DNA of 64,000 bases from an uncultured Oscillospiraceae bacterium (GCA_910588625.1 CAJUQN010000001.1:124001-188000), one strand, 5' to 3'. Counted from the stretch's first letter, positions 1-7,645 are shown. Notes: generated from the sequence alone by a model not told the origin. Program-made: numbers and translations.

Positions 1-326
1 GAGTTGACCACCAGCTTCTTGGACAGCGTGGCCATCACCGAGCCCCGCAAGATATTATCCCGCTCGTCGGACACATCGTAAAGCGTGTCTGCGTCCAAAA
101 TGGTGGTGCCGTCCCGGCTGAGGGTGCGCCCCAGCAGGAAGTCAGCGGACACGTTGTAAAAGTCACAGGCCTTCACCACGAACATCAAACCGGGCTCACG
201 GGCCCCGTTCTCGTAGTGGGACAGCAGGGCCTGGGAGATGCCCAGCGTCTTGGCGGCCTGACGTTGGGAGATGCCCTTCTCCTGCCGGAGCAGGGAGAGG
301 GTGCGAGCAAAATCGGGATTGGTCAT
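1..326 (-). CDS. XRE-family HTH transcriptional regulator (3' end outside window)
   Basis: The minus-strand frame opens at ATG 326 and runs off the left edge, so about 108 N-terminal residues are visible. They begin MTNPDFARTLSLLRQEKGIS and continue through a classic Cro/CI helix-turn-helix (RQAAKTLGISQALLSHYENG, about residues 21-40), then the typical 'P...V..C.FYNVSADFLLG' segment. This is a cytoplasmic DNA-binding regulator; its target and any C-terminal sensor domain cannot be seen. A good minus-strand promoter lies at 520-548, giving a leader of about 190 nt, and an inverted repeat at 341-388 just before the start codon may be an autoregulatory site. It is divergent from pta, so control of pta is possible but unproven. 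Confidence 0.85.
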   Translation of the reverse strand, partial: MTNPDFARTLSLLRQEKGISQRQAAKTLGISQALLSHYENGAREPGLMFVVKACDFYNVSADFLLGRTLSRDGTTILDADTLYDVSDERDNILRGSVMATLSKKLVVN

Positions 327-340
327 CCTGAATATCTTCC

Positions 341-388
341 CCTTTCCTAAGTGTAGCTTCAAAAGTCGACGTCGTCATTAGGAAAAGG
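341..388. repeat. inverted repeat, possible operator of the XRE gene
   Basis: CCTTTCCTAA (341-350) faces TTAGGAAAAGG (378-388). The arms are 9-10 bp apart by 27 nt, immediately upstream of the XRE start codon. Spaced half-sites near an HTH gene suggest autoregulation, but nothing in the sequence proves binding. Confidence 0.35.
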
Positions 389-519
389 CTGTTGGGACTA
401 CGAACACACGGACGCACGGACTCACAAACTTGTGTCGGCGCTCCAAGGGCACGCGGCGATCCCCTCAGCATTTCCTGCGCAGGCGGGCCTGACCGTCCGC
501 CCCGCAACACAGTAAGTAT

Positions 520-548
520 AGTATAGCCGGACCAATACCTTTTGTAAA
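520..548 (-). promoter_or_regulatory. sigma-A promoter of the XRE gene
   Basis: Reading the minus strand, TTTACA (548-543), a 17-nt spacer and TATACT (525-520) form a near-consensus promoter pointing at the XRE gene. It sits in an otherwise featureless gap between XRE and pta (327-721). Confidence 0.6.
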
Positions 549-615
549 GAGTGGATTCCTTCGGAATGTCAAAGAAAATATTCTGTAATTTTTTGTGATT
601 TTGACCAGGCGCCTC

Positions 616-644
616 TTGAAAAAGGCGGCAAGTGGTGTTAAATT
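616..644 (+). promoter_or_regulatory. candidate pta promoter
   Basis: TTGAAA (616-621), 17 nt, then TAAATT (639-644), upstream of the GGAGGG ribosome site at 708-713. The -10 is weak (4 of 6). It is the best candidate in the AT-rich stretch 540-660. Confidence 0.4.
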
Positions 645-721
645 AGATAACAGCATTTTATAAATACCGGGCGGCCGGGACTGCTCCCCGCACCCGCCCC
701 AATAACGGAGGGAAACGACCC

Positions 722-1699
722 ATGTTCAGACTGATGATTCAGAAGCTGAAGAAGAACCCCAAGAAGATCGTGTTCACCGAGGGTGAGGACCCGCGCATCC
801 TGGAGGCCGCCGCCCGGCTGTTGTCCGGCACCTTCCTCACCCCCATCCTTATCGGCAACCCGGAGAAGATCTACAAGGTGGCGGACGAGGAGTGCCTCAA
901 CGTCAAGGGCGTCACCATCCTCCAGCCCCACACCTATGAAAAGATGGACGAGATGGTGGAGAAGATGGTGGAGCTGCGCAAGGGTAAGATGACCGCGGAG
1001 CAGTGCCGCGAGGCCCTCCAGCAGGGCAACTATTTCGGCACCATGCTGGTGGCCATGAAGGAGGCCGACTGCCTGCTGGGCGGCGCCACCTACTCCACCG
1101 CCGACACCGTGCGCCCCGCTCTCCAGCTCATTAAGACCAAGCCGGGCAACAAGATCGTGTCCTCCTGCTTTATTCTGGTGCGTCCCTTCGCCACCGGCGG
1201 CAACCAGGTGCTGGCTATGGGCGACTGCGCCATCAATATCGACCCCACTGAGGACGACCTGGTGGAGATCACCCAGGAGGTGGCCACCTGCGCCCGCCGG
1301 TTTGGCGCCGAGCCCAAGGTGGCCATGCTGAGCTATTCCACCATGGGCTCCGGCAAGGGCCCCATGGTGGACAAGATGCGCAATGCCTGCAAGAAGCTCC
1401 AGGCGTTGGACCTGGACTACCCCGTGGACGGCGAGTTCCAGTTCGACGCCGCCGTGTCCCCCACCGTCGGCCATCTGAAGGCCCCCAAATCCAACGTGGC
1501 GGGCCGGGCCAACACCTTTATCTTCCCCGACATCTCCTCCGGCAACATCGGCTATAAGATCGCCCAGCGCATGGGCAATTTCGATGCCTACGGCCCCATC
1601 CTGCTGGGCCTGAACGCCCCCATCAACGACCTGTCCCGGGGCTGTAACGCCCTGGAGGTCTACTCCATGTCCATTATCACCGCCGCTCTGGCCGACTGA
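722..1699 (+). CDS. pta: phosphate acetyltransferase
   Basis: Pta transfers the acetyl group of acetyl-CoA to phosphate. With acetate kinase it yields acetate and ATP, so this is a cytosolic fermentation enzyme. The 325-residue protein is the short, single-domain form typical of Firmicutes. It shows the PTA/PTB fold signatures: KIVFTEGEDPRIL near residue 18, the GGATYSTADTVRPALQ segment near 120, STMGSGKGPMVD near 209, VDGEFQFDAA near 235, and the C-terminal NTFIFPDISSGNIGYKIAQR. The start ATG at 722 follows GGAGGG by 8 nt. It is monocistronic, closed by a strong hairpin terminator. Acetate kinase is not in this window. Confidence 0.95.
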   Translation: MFRLMIQKLKKNPKKIVFTEGEDPRILEAAARLLSGTFLTPILIGNPEKIYKVADEECLNVKGVTILQPHTYEKMDEMVEKMVELRKGKMTAEQCREALQQGNYFGTMLVAMKEADCLLGGATYSTADTVRPALQLIKTKPGNKIVSSCFILVRPFATGGNQVLAMGDCAINIDPTEDDLVEITQEVATCARRFGAEPKVAMLSYSTMGSGKGPMVDKMRNACKKLQALDLDYPVDGEFQFDAAVSPTVGHLKAPKSNVAGRANTFIFPDISSGNIGYKIAQRMGNFDAYGPILLGLNAPINDLSRGCNALEVYSMSIITAALAD

Positions 1700-1769
1700 T
1701 TCGGGACAAGCTCTATATCCCTCATCTCCCCGCAAAGTCAAGGTTCGGCTTTCGGGGGTCTTGGGCACA

Positions 1770-1803
1770 AAGCCCCCTCTGCCGCCGGCAGAGGGGGCTT
1801 TTC
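1770..1803 (+). terminator. rho-independent terminator after pta
   Basis: A 13-bp perfect stem (arms 1771-1783 and 1787-1799, loop GCC) is followed by a short T-run. It lies between the convergent pta and arginase genes and touches the arginase stop codon. Confidence 0.8.
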
Positions 1804-2674
1804 AGCTCAGCTTTTCCGACACCATCCGGAGGATGCCCATCAAGGTATTCAGATCCTTTTTTGACCGATCCATGGTAGGGTTGTACTCCACGCACTCAAA
1901 GGAGCAGGTCCGCCCCGTGTCCAGCACAGCGGACAAAATCCGCTCCACCTCCGCCACCGTCAGCCCGTCCGGGATGTTGTAGCCAGTGGCGGTGAACTCC
2001 GCCGGATCCAGCACGTCCACATCGAAGCTGATGTGGACGTGTTTTCCATCCACCGCAGGCAGGATTTCCAACAAAACCGCCTCCAGCCCCCGCTCCCGGA
2101 CCTCCCGGACGGTGTGCAAATGGGCGCCGGCCCGCCCCACCACGCCGTATTCCGGTGGGTCAATGCTCCTGGCCCCGATGATGTGGAGATTTTCTCCCAG
2201 CAGGTTTACTCTGTTCTTCCCCACGGTCAGCTCATCACAGCACAGCCCACAGGCCGCCGCCAAATCCATCCCGTGGATATACCCGCTGCCCGAGGTTTGG
2301 TCGGTGTTGATGTCGGTGTGGGCGTCCACATACACCACCGCCAGATTCTCCGCCCCGTAGAACTCCCCCAGCGCCGCCAGGGACCCCATGGCACAGGAGT
2401 GGTCCCCGCCGATGACAATAGGGTACTCTCCCCGTTCCAATACCTTTAATATATTGGCCCGCAGACGGCGGCACACCTCCATCACCGTGTCCAAATGCCG
2501 CAGCTCCGACCGCCAGACAGGGCAGGGGGCCAGTTTTTCCATGGGCGCCAGCGCGGCATCCTCAAACAGGGCCGGCAGACCGGCCCTCACCAGCGCGTCA
2601 AAGGCCCCCTCGCTCCCCCGGGTGGGGGAGCCGCAGGAAATTGCCGCCTCCACCAGCGCAAATGACCGCTCCAT
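1802..2674 (-). CDS. rocF: arginase-family ureohydrolase
   Basis: This is a manganese ureohydrolase that most likely hydrolyses arginine to ornithine and urea. The binuclear-metal motifs are all present: GGDHSCAMGS, VDAHTDINTD and SFDVDVLDP, with the late VEYNPTMDRS segment that resembles arginases more than agmatinases. Agmatinase or a related guanidino-hydrolase remains possible. I chose ATG 2674 because GGAGG lies 5 nt upstream; the longer reading frame has no ribosome site and overlaps the rpsT terminator. The product is 290 residues, close to the family length, and cytosolic. It is downstream of rpsT but separated from it by a terminator. Confidence 0.8.
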   Translation of the reverse strand: MERSFALVEAAISCGSPTRGSEGAFDALVRAGLPALFEDAALAPMEKLAPCPVWRSELRHLDTVMEVCRRLRANILKVLERGEYPIVIGGDHSCAMGSLAALGEFYGAENLAVVYVDAHTDINTDQTSGSGYIHGMDLAAACGLCCDELTVGKNRVNLLGENLHIIGARSIDPPEYGVVGRAGAHLHTVREVRERGLEAVLLEILPAVDGKHVHISFDVDVLDPAEFTATGYNIPDGLTVAEVERILSAVLDTGRTCSFECVEYNPTMDRSKKDLNTLMGILRMVSEKLS

Positions 2675-2696
2675 CGCGTCCTCCTTCTTCAACGAA

Positions 2697-2727
2697 AAAA
2701 CCGCCTGCCAAAGCAGACGGTTTTTGT
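2697..2727 (-). terminator. rho-independent terminator of rpsT
   Basis: Inverted repeat AAAACCGCCTGC / GCAGACGGTTTT (one wobble) with T-runs on both sides, between the end of rpsT and the arginase start. On the minus strand it is followed by TTTTTT. Confidence 0.8.
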
Positions 2728-2739
2728 CATGCAAGATCC

Positions 2740-3003
2740 TTACGCCAGCTTGTTCAGCTTCAGGGTCATGGCGCTCTTCTTGTTGGCAGCGTTGTTGCTG
2801 TGCAGCAGGCCCTTGGCGGCGGCCTGGTCCACGGCCTTGACGGCCACCTTATATGCGGCATCGGCCTCGCTGCGGTTGCCGCCGGCCACCGCGGCCTCAA
2901 ACTTCTTCAGGTGGGTCTTGAGGGCGGACTTCTGCGCCTTGTTCTGGGCGGCCTTGGTGGAATTGACCAGGACACGCTTCTTGGCAGACTTAATATTGGG
3001 CAA
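2740..3003 (-). CDS. rpsT: 30S ribosomal protein S20 (TTG start)
   Basis: S20 is a primary binder of 16S rRNA. The product, 87 residues long, starts MPNIKSAKKRVLVNSTKAAQ and continues with the lysine-rich helices and the LLHSNNAANKKSAMTLKLN tail of the family. The start was set at TTG 3003: it follows GGAGG by 7 nt and reproduces the canonical MPNIKSAKKR terminus and length. The in-frame GTG at 3012 lies inside the Shine-Dalgarno sequence itself. E. coli rpsT also uses UUG and is translationally autoregulated, so the same weak start may serve feedback here. The neighbour is the divergent gpr gene, an arrangement known in Bacillus. Confidence 0.95.
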   Translation of the reverse strand: MPNIKSAKKRVLVNSTKAAQNKAQKSALKTHLKKFEAAVAGGNRSEADAAYKVAVKAVDQAAAKGLLHSNNAANKKSAMTLKLNKLA

Positions 3004-3191
3004 ACCAAACACCTCCTCCGATATTTTTGATTTTCCGGTTGCGGTTTCCCGTCGCAGATATGTATTCTAACATTAAAAAAGAAAAATTGCAACACCTTTT
3101 TTCATTTTTTTGTATAGAAACTTTCCCGTGACAGAAAATAGGAGCAAACGGTCCACAGGGCCACAACATCTGGTAGAAAGGGGAGTTTTCT

Positions 3192-4088
3192 ATGGCCCAG
3201 CGCCGCACCGACTTAGCCGTGGAGGCCCATCAGCTCTGGCGGGAGGGAAGGGGGGGCGCCTCCCGCCTCCCCGGCGTCCGGGCAGAGGAGGAGGACCGGG
3301 CGGGTTTCCCCGTCACCACCGTAACCATCACCTCAGACGAAGCCGCCCAGGCGCTTGGCAAGCCCCAGGGCACTTACGTCACGCTGGAGCTGGACGGCCT
3401 CCTCCGCCGGGAGGAGAACGCCTTCCAGCGGGCGGTTGGGGCAGTGGCGGAGTCCCTGCGGCCCCTACTGCCGGAAAATGGACCTGCCCTGGTTGTCGGC
3501 CTGGGCAACCGGGCCGTCACCCCGGACCTCATCGGCCCGCTGGCGGTGGACCATCTCCTGGTCACCCGGCACCTGGTGGAGCAGGTGCCGGAGCACTTTG
3601 GGGATCTGCGCCCCGTGGCCGCCGCCGCGCCGGGGGTGCTGGCCTCCACCGGCATGGAGAGTTCCCTCGTCGCCCAGGCCCTGGCCCAACGGCTCAGGCC
3701 CTCCTGCGTCGTCGCGGTGGACGCCCTGGCCTCCCGCTCGCTGGACCGGCTGTGCCGGACGGTCCAGCTGTCCGACGCGGGGGTGGTGCCCGGTTCCGGC
3801 GTGGGCAACCACCGTGACCCCCTGGACCGGGAGAGCTTGGGCGTGCCCGTGTTCACTGTGGGCGTACCCACCGTGGTGGACGGCGCCACCCTGGCCCTGG
3901 ACCTGCTGGAACGGGCCGGGAAGCCGGCCCTGGACCGGGCCGCACTACCCGGCGGCACAGACTTCTTCGTCACCCCCCGGGAGGTGGACCAGCGCGTGGC
4001 CGACCTGGGCAAGGTCCTGGGCTACGCCGTCAGCATCGCCCTGAACCCCTCCTTGACCGTAGACGAGTTGACGATGCTGCTGGAATAG
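3192..4088 (+). CDS. gpr: germination protease Gpr (spore protease)
   Basis: Gpr degrades small acid-soluble proteins when a spore germinates, so this cell makes endospores. The 298-residue protein carries the family blocks RTDLAVEA (residues 5-12), ALVVGLGNRAVTPDLIGPLAVDHLLVTRH, PGVLASTGMES, VVAVDALASRSLDRL, ISD-like QLSDAGVVPGSGVGN and the C-terminal FFVTPREVDQRVADLGKVL. The ATG at 3192 follows AAAGGGGAG; an in-frame TAG at 3174-3176 rules out any longer N-terminus. Only four residues therefore precede RTDLAVEA, whereas Bacillus zymogens carry a removable leader, and the mid-protein insertion of Bacillus Gpr is absent. Zymogen control may differ here. Confidence 0.95.
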   Translation: MAQRRTDLAVEAHQLWREGRGGASRLPGVRAEEEDRAGFPVTTVTITSDEAAQALGKPQGTYVTLELDGLLRREENAFQRAVGAVAESLRPLLPENGPALVVGLGNRAVTPDLIGPLAVDHLLVTRHLVEQVPEHFGDLRPVAAAAPGVLASTGMESSLVAQALAQRLRPSCVVAVDALASRSLDRLCRTVQLSDAGVVPGSGVGNHRDPLDRESLGVPVFTVGVPTVVDGATLALDLLERAGKPALDRAALPGGTDFFVTPREVDQRVADLGKVLGYAVSIALNPSLTVDELTMLLE

Positions 4089-4100
4089 GCGGACCCCCGG

Positions 4101-4124
4101 CCTTCCCCCTGGGGGAAGGCTTTT
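4101..4124 (+). terminator. terminator after gpr
   Basis: An 8-bp stem CCTTCCCC / GGGGAAGG with a 3-nt loop, followed by CTTTT, 12 nt after the gpr stop codon. Confidence 0.6.
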
Positions 4125-4157
4125 GCTCCGGCTTCACCGTTTCGACTTTCTTTCCCG

Positions 4158-4186
4158 TTGCCCTTTCCCTCTTTTTCTGGTATACT
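4158..4186 (+). promoter_or_regulatory. promoter of the YihY/BrkB gene
   Basis: TTGCCC (4158-4163), exactly 17 nt, TATACT (4181-4186), followed 33 nt later by the GTG start at 4220. Confidence 0.6.
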
Positions 4187-4219
4187 GTCCCAAACAACCG
4201 ATACGAGGGGGACCGACCC

Positions 4220-5083
4220 GTGAAACAAAAGCTGGACAAGCTGCTCCACGCCCATCCGCCCATCCGCTTCATTGTGAACGTGGTGGACGTATACTTTACC
4301 AAATGCGTCAGCCGCGCCGCCGCCGAGCTGGCCTACTTTCTCATCCTCACCTTTTTCCCCATCGTCATTTGTATCTCCGCCTTCCTCAACGAGCTGCACT
4401 TGGACCCAGCCTCCCTGATGAATCACGCCGACCCCTTCCTTCCGGAGGGGGTGCTGATCATCTTCCGGGACTACCTCACCTATATCGACACCAACCAATC
4501 CTCCACCATGCTGTTCTCCGGGGCGTTCCTGACCATCCTGTTCGCCTCCGCCGCCGTGCGGGGACTGATGAACATCATGCGGGAGCTTTATGGCCGGGCC
4601 ACTTTCCGGGGCATCGGCCAGCTCGTCGCCAGCATCCTCTTTTCCGTGCTCCTGCTGGCCACCATCTACCTGTCTCTGGTGGTGGTGGTCACGGGCAACT
4701 GGTTCTTCCACCTGCTGGGCCAGCTCCTTAAACTGGAGGGTCTGGTGGAGCGCTTCGGCACCTGGCAGTGGGTGAAATACCTTCTGCTGTTCGGTATAGT
4801 ATTCCTCTTTATCCTCCTGCTGTACCGCTTCGCCGCACCTCTGGACAAGCCCCGGCCCCCGGTGGTGCCGGGCGCCTTCGGCGCATCGGTGGCGCTGGCC
4901 ACCGCCTCCATGATCTTTTCCTTCCTCATGGGCAACTCCACCCGGTACTCCCTGATTTACGGCTCTCTGGCCTCGGTCATCATCATGCTGGTGTGGCTGT
5001 ACCTGTGCGGAAATATCTTGATTATGGGCAATGTGGTAAATTACGTACTCTTTACCCACCGCCGGGAGCGGGACCGCGCATAA
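4220..5083 (+). CDS. YihY/BrkB-family inner membrane protein
   Basis: This 287-residue polytopic membrane protein matches the YihY/virulence factor BrkB family (once called RNase BN in error): an N-terminal helix rich in aromatic and charged residues, AAAELAYFLILTFFPIVI near residue 33, SAAVRGLMNIMRELYG in the middle, and the C-terminal block YGSLASVIIMLVWLYLCGNILIMG. About six transmembrane segments are visible. The molecular role of this family is not settled. The start is GTG 4220, preceded by GAGGGGG. It has its own promoter and is followed by an unknown gene. Confidence 0.85.
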   Translation: MKQKLDKLLHAHPPIRFIVNVVDVYFTKCVSRAAAELAYFLILTFFPIVICISAFLNELHLDPASLMNHADPFLPEGVLIIFRDYLTYIDTNQSSTMLFSGAFLTILFASAAVRGLMNIMRELYGRATFRGIGQLVASILFSVLLLATIYLSLVVVVTGNWFFHLLGQLLKLEGLVERFGTWQWVKYLLLFGIVFLFILLLYRFAAPLDKPRPPVVPGAFGASVALATASMIFSFLMGNSTRYSLIYGSLASVIIMLVWLYLCGNILIMGNVVNYVLFTHRRERDRA

Positions 5084-5147
5084 AACCCGCAAAAAAAGCC
5101 ACACTATTCCTTATCGCGGGCGTACATACTGGAGGGAGGCGCGGCTC

Positions 5148-5612
5148 ATGTGGCAGATTGGTGTCTGGGAACGGGACGAGGGGCTGGCGGAACGGGTGAG
5201 CCGCCTGGCGGAGGGCGCCTCCGCTCTGGTGCGGGCCTGCCGCCACCCGGCCCTGCTGGCGGGGCTGGCTCTGGACCTGCTGGTGGTATCCCCCGCCGCC
5301 ACCGGCTGGGCGGGGGCGGGGGCCCTCAACTGCCGCACGGCGCTGCTGCCAGGCGGGCGGTCCGCCCTGACTCGGGCTCTGCCCGCGGGGACGGTGCTCA
5401 GCTACGGCTCCTCCAGCCGGAACACCCTGACCCTGTCCAGCCTGGACGAGCAGCGGGCGTCGGTGGCGGTCCAGCGGGAGTTCGTCTCCCTGGACGGCCG
5501 GACGGTGGAGCGACAGGAGCTGATTTTGCCCTGCGACGGTCTTTCCCCCGACCTGCTGCTGGCCCAGGCGGGGGCGGCGCTGCTGCTGGGAAGGCTTCCG
5601 GCGGAAACATAA
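5148..5612 (+). CDS. hypothetical protein, unknown function
   Basis: I do not recognise this 154-residue protein. The ATG at 5148 follows GGAGGGAGG by 9 nt, so translation is likely. It has no signal peptide or clear membrane helix. The N-terminal half is leucine/alanine-rich (residues 15-60); the C-terminal half carries a Ser/Thr-rich stretch GTVLSYGSSSRNTLTLSSLD followed by a probable beta-rich segment. It lies between a membrane protein and a DUF1836 protein and is closed by a terminator at 5723, so it may be co-transcribed with the upstream gene. Confidence 0.6.
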   Translation: MWQIGVWERDEGLAERVSRLAEGASALVRACRHPALLAGLALDLLVVSPAATGWAGAGALNCRTALLPGGRSALTRALPAGTVLSYGSSSRNTLTLSSLDEQRASVAVQREFVSLDGRTVERQELILPCDGLSPDLLLAQAGAALLLGRLPAET

Positions 5613-5722
5613 CAGATACGAAAAAGCGGAGCGTGCGGCCACAGATATAACGTTGCCTTTCTCCACCGCGCTTATGTGGCGAAGGCCCGCCTCCCTGCGG
5701 CGAAGTGACCGCCAAGAAAAGA

Positions 5723-5752
5723 CCGTCCCTGTTGCGGGGACGGCCTTTTTTT
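5723..5752 (+). terminator. rho-independent terminator
   Basis: CCGTCCC / GGGGACGG stem followed by a run of seven T, about 110 nt after the stop of the unknown gene. The 5613-5722 gap holds nothing else I can name. Confidence 0.75.
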
Positions 5753-5764
5753 GCGTTTTTCCCC

Positions 5765-5793
5765 TTTACGTCCCGAAAACGATGTGATATAAT
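5765..5793 (+). promoter_or_regulatory. promoter of the DUF1836 gene
   Basis: TTTACG (5765-5770), 17 nt, TATAAT (5788-5793), with the extended TGA just before the -10. The ATG at 5822 is 28 nt downstream. Confidence 0.7.
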
Positions 5794-5821
5794 TTCAGCC
5801 ATCAGATTGGAGGGAGCCCCC

Positions 5822-6355
5822 ATGGAGGAACTGGCCGAGCTGAAGCAGCAGTTGACCGAACAACGCCCGGACGGCTGGGACAAGCTGCCCGACATCCCAT
5901 TATATATGGATCAGGTGGTGTCCTACCTTTCCCGCCAGATGGTCGCCATGGGGGACGGCGATGCCCTCACCTCCGCCATGATCAACAACTATATCAAGGA
6001 TGGTCTGGTGGAGCGGGCCAATGGTAAAAAGTACGATCAGGAGCACCTGGCCTATCTCACCGCCATCAGCGCTCTCAAGCAGGTGATGAGCGTGCGGGAG
6101 ATGAAGGTGCTCACCACTGTGGGCCGGGAGATGCGGGCTTCGGAACGGCAGTATGAGTATTTCTGCAATTACCTGGACCAGGCTATGTCGGACGCCGCCG
6201 CGCACATTGACGAGAACACTTCGGACCGCGACCTGCCCAAGCTGGTGTTGGACCTGACCATGCGCAGCTATGCCTACGGGCTGGCCGCTCACCGGGCTCT
6301 GACCATTCTTGCCCAGCGCACGGGGCACGAAGACCTGTTGAAGAAAAAGAAGTGA
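5822..6355 (+). CDS. DUF1836 domain protein
   Basis: The 177-residue cytosolic protein shows the DUF1836 pattern: WDKLPDIPLYMDQVVSYLSRQ near residue 19, SAMINNYIKDGLVERANGKKYDQEHLAYL near 49 (a MerR-like winged-helix appearance), then a helical C-terminal half ending in KKKK. DUF1836 proteins are common in clostridia and their role is unknown; a DNA-binding function is an inference from the helix pattern. I chose ATG 5822 over longer in-frame starts because it follows GGAGGGAG and lies just after a clear promoter. DegV follows 60 nt later, so a small operon is plausible. Confidence 0.85.
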   Translation: MEELAELKQQLTEQRPDGWDKLPDIPLYMDQVVSYLSRQMVAMGDGDALTSAMINNYIKDGLVERANGKKYDQEHLAYLTAISALKQVMSVREMKVLTTVGREMRASERQYEYFCNYLDQAMSDAAAHIDENTSDRDLPKLVLDLTMRSYAYGLAAHRALTILAQRTGHEDLLKKKK

Positions 6356-6415
6356 CCTCCAGCCCGGAAGTCCAGGCTGGTCTCATGATATCTAAGAACT
6401 TGGAGGTATTGAACC

Positions 6416-7288
6416 ATGAGCAATTATATCATCATCACCGATTCGTCCTGCGACCTGCCCGACAGCCTGGTCAAGGAGCTGGAGCTGGAGGTACTCCCTC
6501 TGTCCTTCATCTTGGACGGCAAGACCTATCGGAATTACCCGGATAACCGCGAAATGTCCCCGGACGAGTTTTATGGAAAACTGAAGGACGGCGGCATGGC
6601 CACCACCAACGCCGTCAACGTGGGCGAGGCGAGCGACGCTATCGAGGCCGTACTCAAGCAGGGGCAGGATGCGCTGGTGCTGGCATTCTCTTCCGGGCTG
6701 TCCACCACCTACAATTCCTTCAAGATTGCCGCGGACGACCTGGCGGGGCAGTACCCCGACCGGAAGATTTTTGTGGTTGACACTCTGTGCGCCTCCTTGG
6801 GGCAGGGGATGTTTGTCTACCAGGCCGCCCAGCTGCGCAAGGCGGGCAAGTCCATCGAGGAGGTCCGGGACTGGGCGGAGGCCAACAAATTGAATCAGTG
6901 CCACTGGTTCACGGTCAACGACCTGTTTTTCCTGAAAAAGGGCGGGCGGGTGTCCGCCGCCACCGCCGTGGTGGGGACTATGCTCCAGATCAAGCCTGTC
7001 ATGCACGTGGACAACGAGGGGCATCTGATTAAAGTGACTACCGCCCGGGGCCGCAAGGCGTCGCTGAACGCCCTGGTGGACAAGGTGGGCGAGCTGGCGG
7101 AGGACCCCGCCGCTCAGACCATGTTTATCAGCAACAGCGACTGCCTGGAGGATGCCCAGTTTGTGGCGGACGAGATCAAAAAGCGTTTCGGAACAAAAGA
7201 AATCATCATCAACTCCATCGGCCCCGTGATTGGGGCCCACACCGGCCCAGGGTGTGTCGCCCTGTTCTTCACAGGTAAGCACCGGTAA
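6416..7288 (+). CDS. DegV family fatty-acid-binding protein
   Basis: DegV proteins bind a long-chain fatty acid; in Gram-positives the related FakB subunits present it to the FakA kinase for phospholipid synthesis. This 290-residue protein has the start YIIITDSSCDLP, the conserved SSGLSTTYNS ligand loop near residue 92, VVDTLCASLGQGM near 121, FLKKGGRVSAATAVVGTMLQIKP near 166, and the terminal GPVIGAHTGPGCVALFF. The ATG follows TTGGAGG. No FakA gene is in view. It probably shares the DUF1836 promoter. Confidence 0.9.
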   Translation: MSNYIIITDSSCDLPDSLVKELELEVLPLSFILDGKTYRNYPDNREMSPDEFYGKLKDGGMATTNAVNVGEASDAIEAVLKQGQDALVLAFSSGLSTTYNSFKIAADDLAGQYPDRKIFVVDTLCASLGQGMFVYQAAQLRKAGKSIEEVRDWAEANKLNQCHWFTVNDLFFLKKGGRVSAATAVVGTMLQIKPVMHVDNEGHLIKVTTARGRKASLNALVDKVGELAEDPAAQTMFISNSDCLEDAQFVADEIKKRFGTKEIIINSIGPVIGAHTGPGCVALFFTGKHR

Positions 7289-7300
7289 GCTCCCTGCCGG

Positions 7301-7510
7301 GGGCGTTGCTTTCTGCTCGTGCAGAAAGCAACCAAAGACACGCATAGGGGCTGCGGCCCCTATGTGCCCCGTGGGGACTCTATATACGCTTGTATTTGCT
7401 GCCTTTCCGGCGCGTGGCGCTATCGACGCAGGTTCCTCTATTTGTGCTGCCGCCGCTATTTGGTCATTGGCGCGTCAATGGTCTATGGTCCTGCGCCAAA
7501 GTGGGTGGGG
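7301..7510 (-). repeat. dispersed structured non-coding repeat, copy 1
   Basis: Read on the minus strand this stretch aligns with 26122-26390 read on the plus strand. Shared blocks in order are CCCRCCYACT..GGCGCAG, CGGCGGCAGCACAARTA, GCCACGCGCCGGAAA (one change), CAAGCGT...TCCCC, and a terminal hairpin TCTTTGGTTRCTTTCT...AGAAAGYAACGCC. Two hairpins are visible here: 7304-7333 (GTTGCTTTCT / AGAAAGCAAC) and 7342-7363 (CATAGGGGC / GCCCCTATG). It has no convincing coding content or transposase. It fills most of the 403-nt degV-gntR gap. Confidence 0.6.
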
Positions 7511-7535
7511 TTATTCCCCCGGTTCTGTTTCAATG

Positions 7536-7572
7536 GCGCCGCTTTCCATGATTGGGGAGCGGCGCTTTTTTC
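7536..7572 (+). terminator. rho-independent terminator
   Basis: GCGCCGCT / AGCGGCGC stem with a partly paired centre, followed by TTTTTT; likely the end of the degV transcript or of the repeat upstream. Confidence 0.7.
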
Positions 7573-7597
7573 GCCAAAAAATTTTTTTGCCTCCCTA

Positions 7598-7645
7598 TTG
7601 ACAACTGTGTATAGAGCGTTTATACTGTATACATCGTATATATAC
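7598..7645 (+). promoter_or_regulatory. promoter and operator of the GntR-ABC operon
   Basis: TTGACA (7598-7603), 17 nt, TATACT (7621-7626): a consensus promoter. The spacer and -10 form GTATA-N7-TATAC (7609-7625); just downstream are GTATAC (7627-7632) and GTATATATAC (7636-7645), both palindromic. Such GTATA/TATAC arrays suit autoregulation by a YtrA-type GntR protein, whose gene follows. Confidence 0.65.

Noticed and set aside
1802..2674. Agmatinase assignment
   Set aside because: The VEYNPTMD segment and the DAHTDINT loop look more like arginase; not excluded, so stated as an alternative only.
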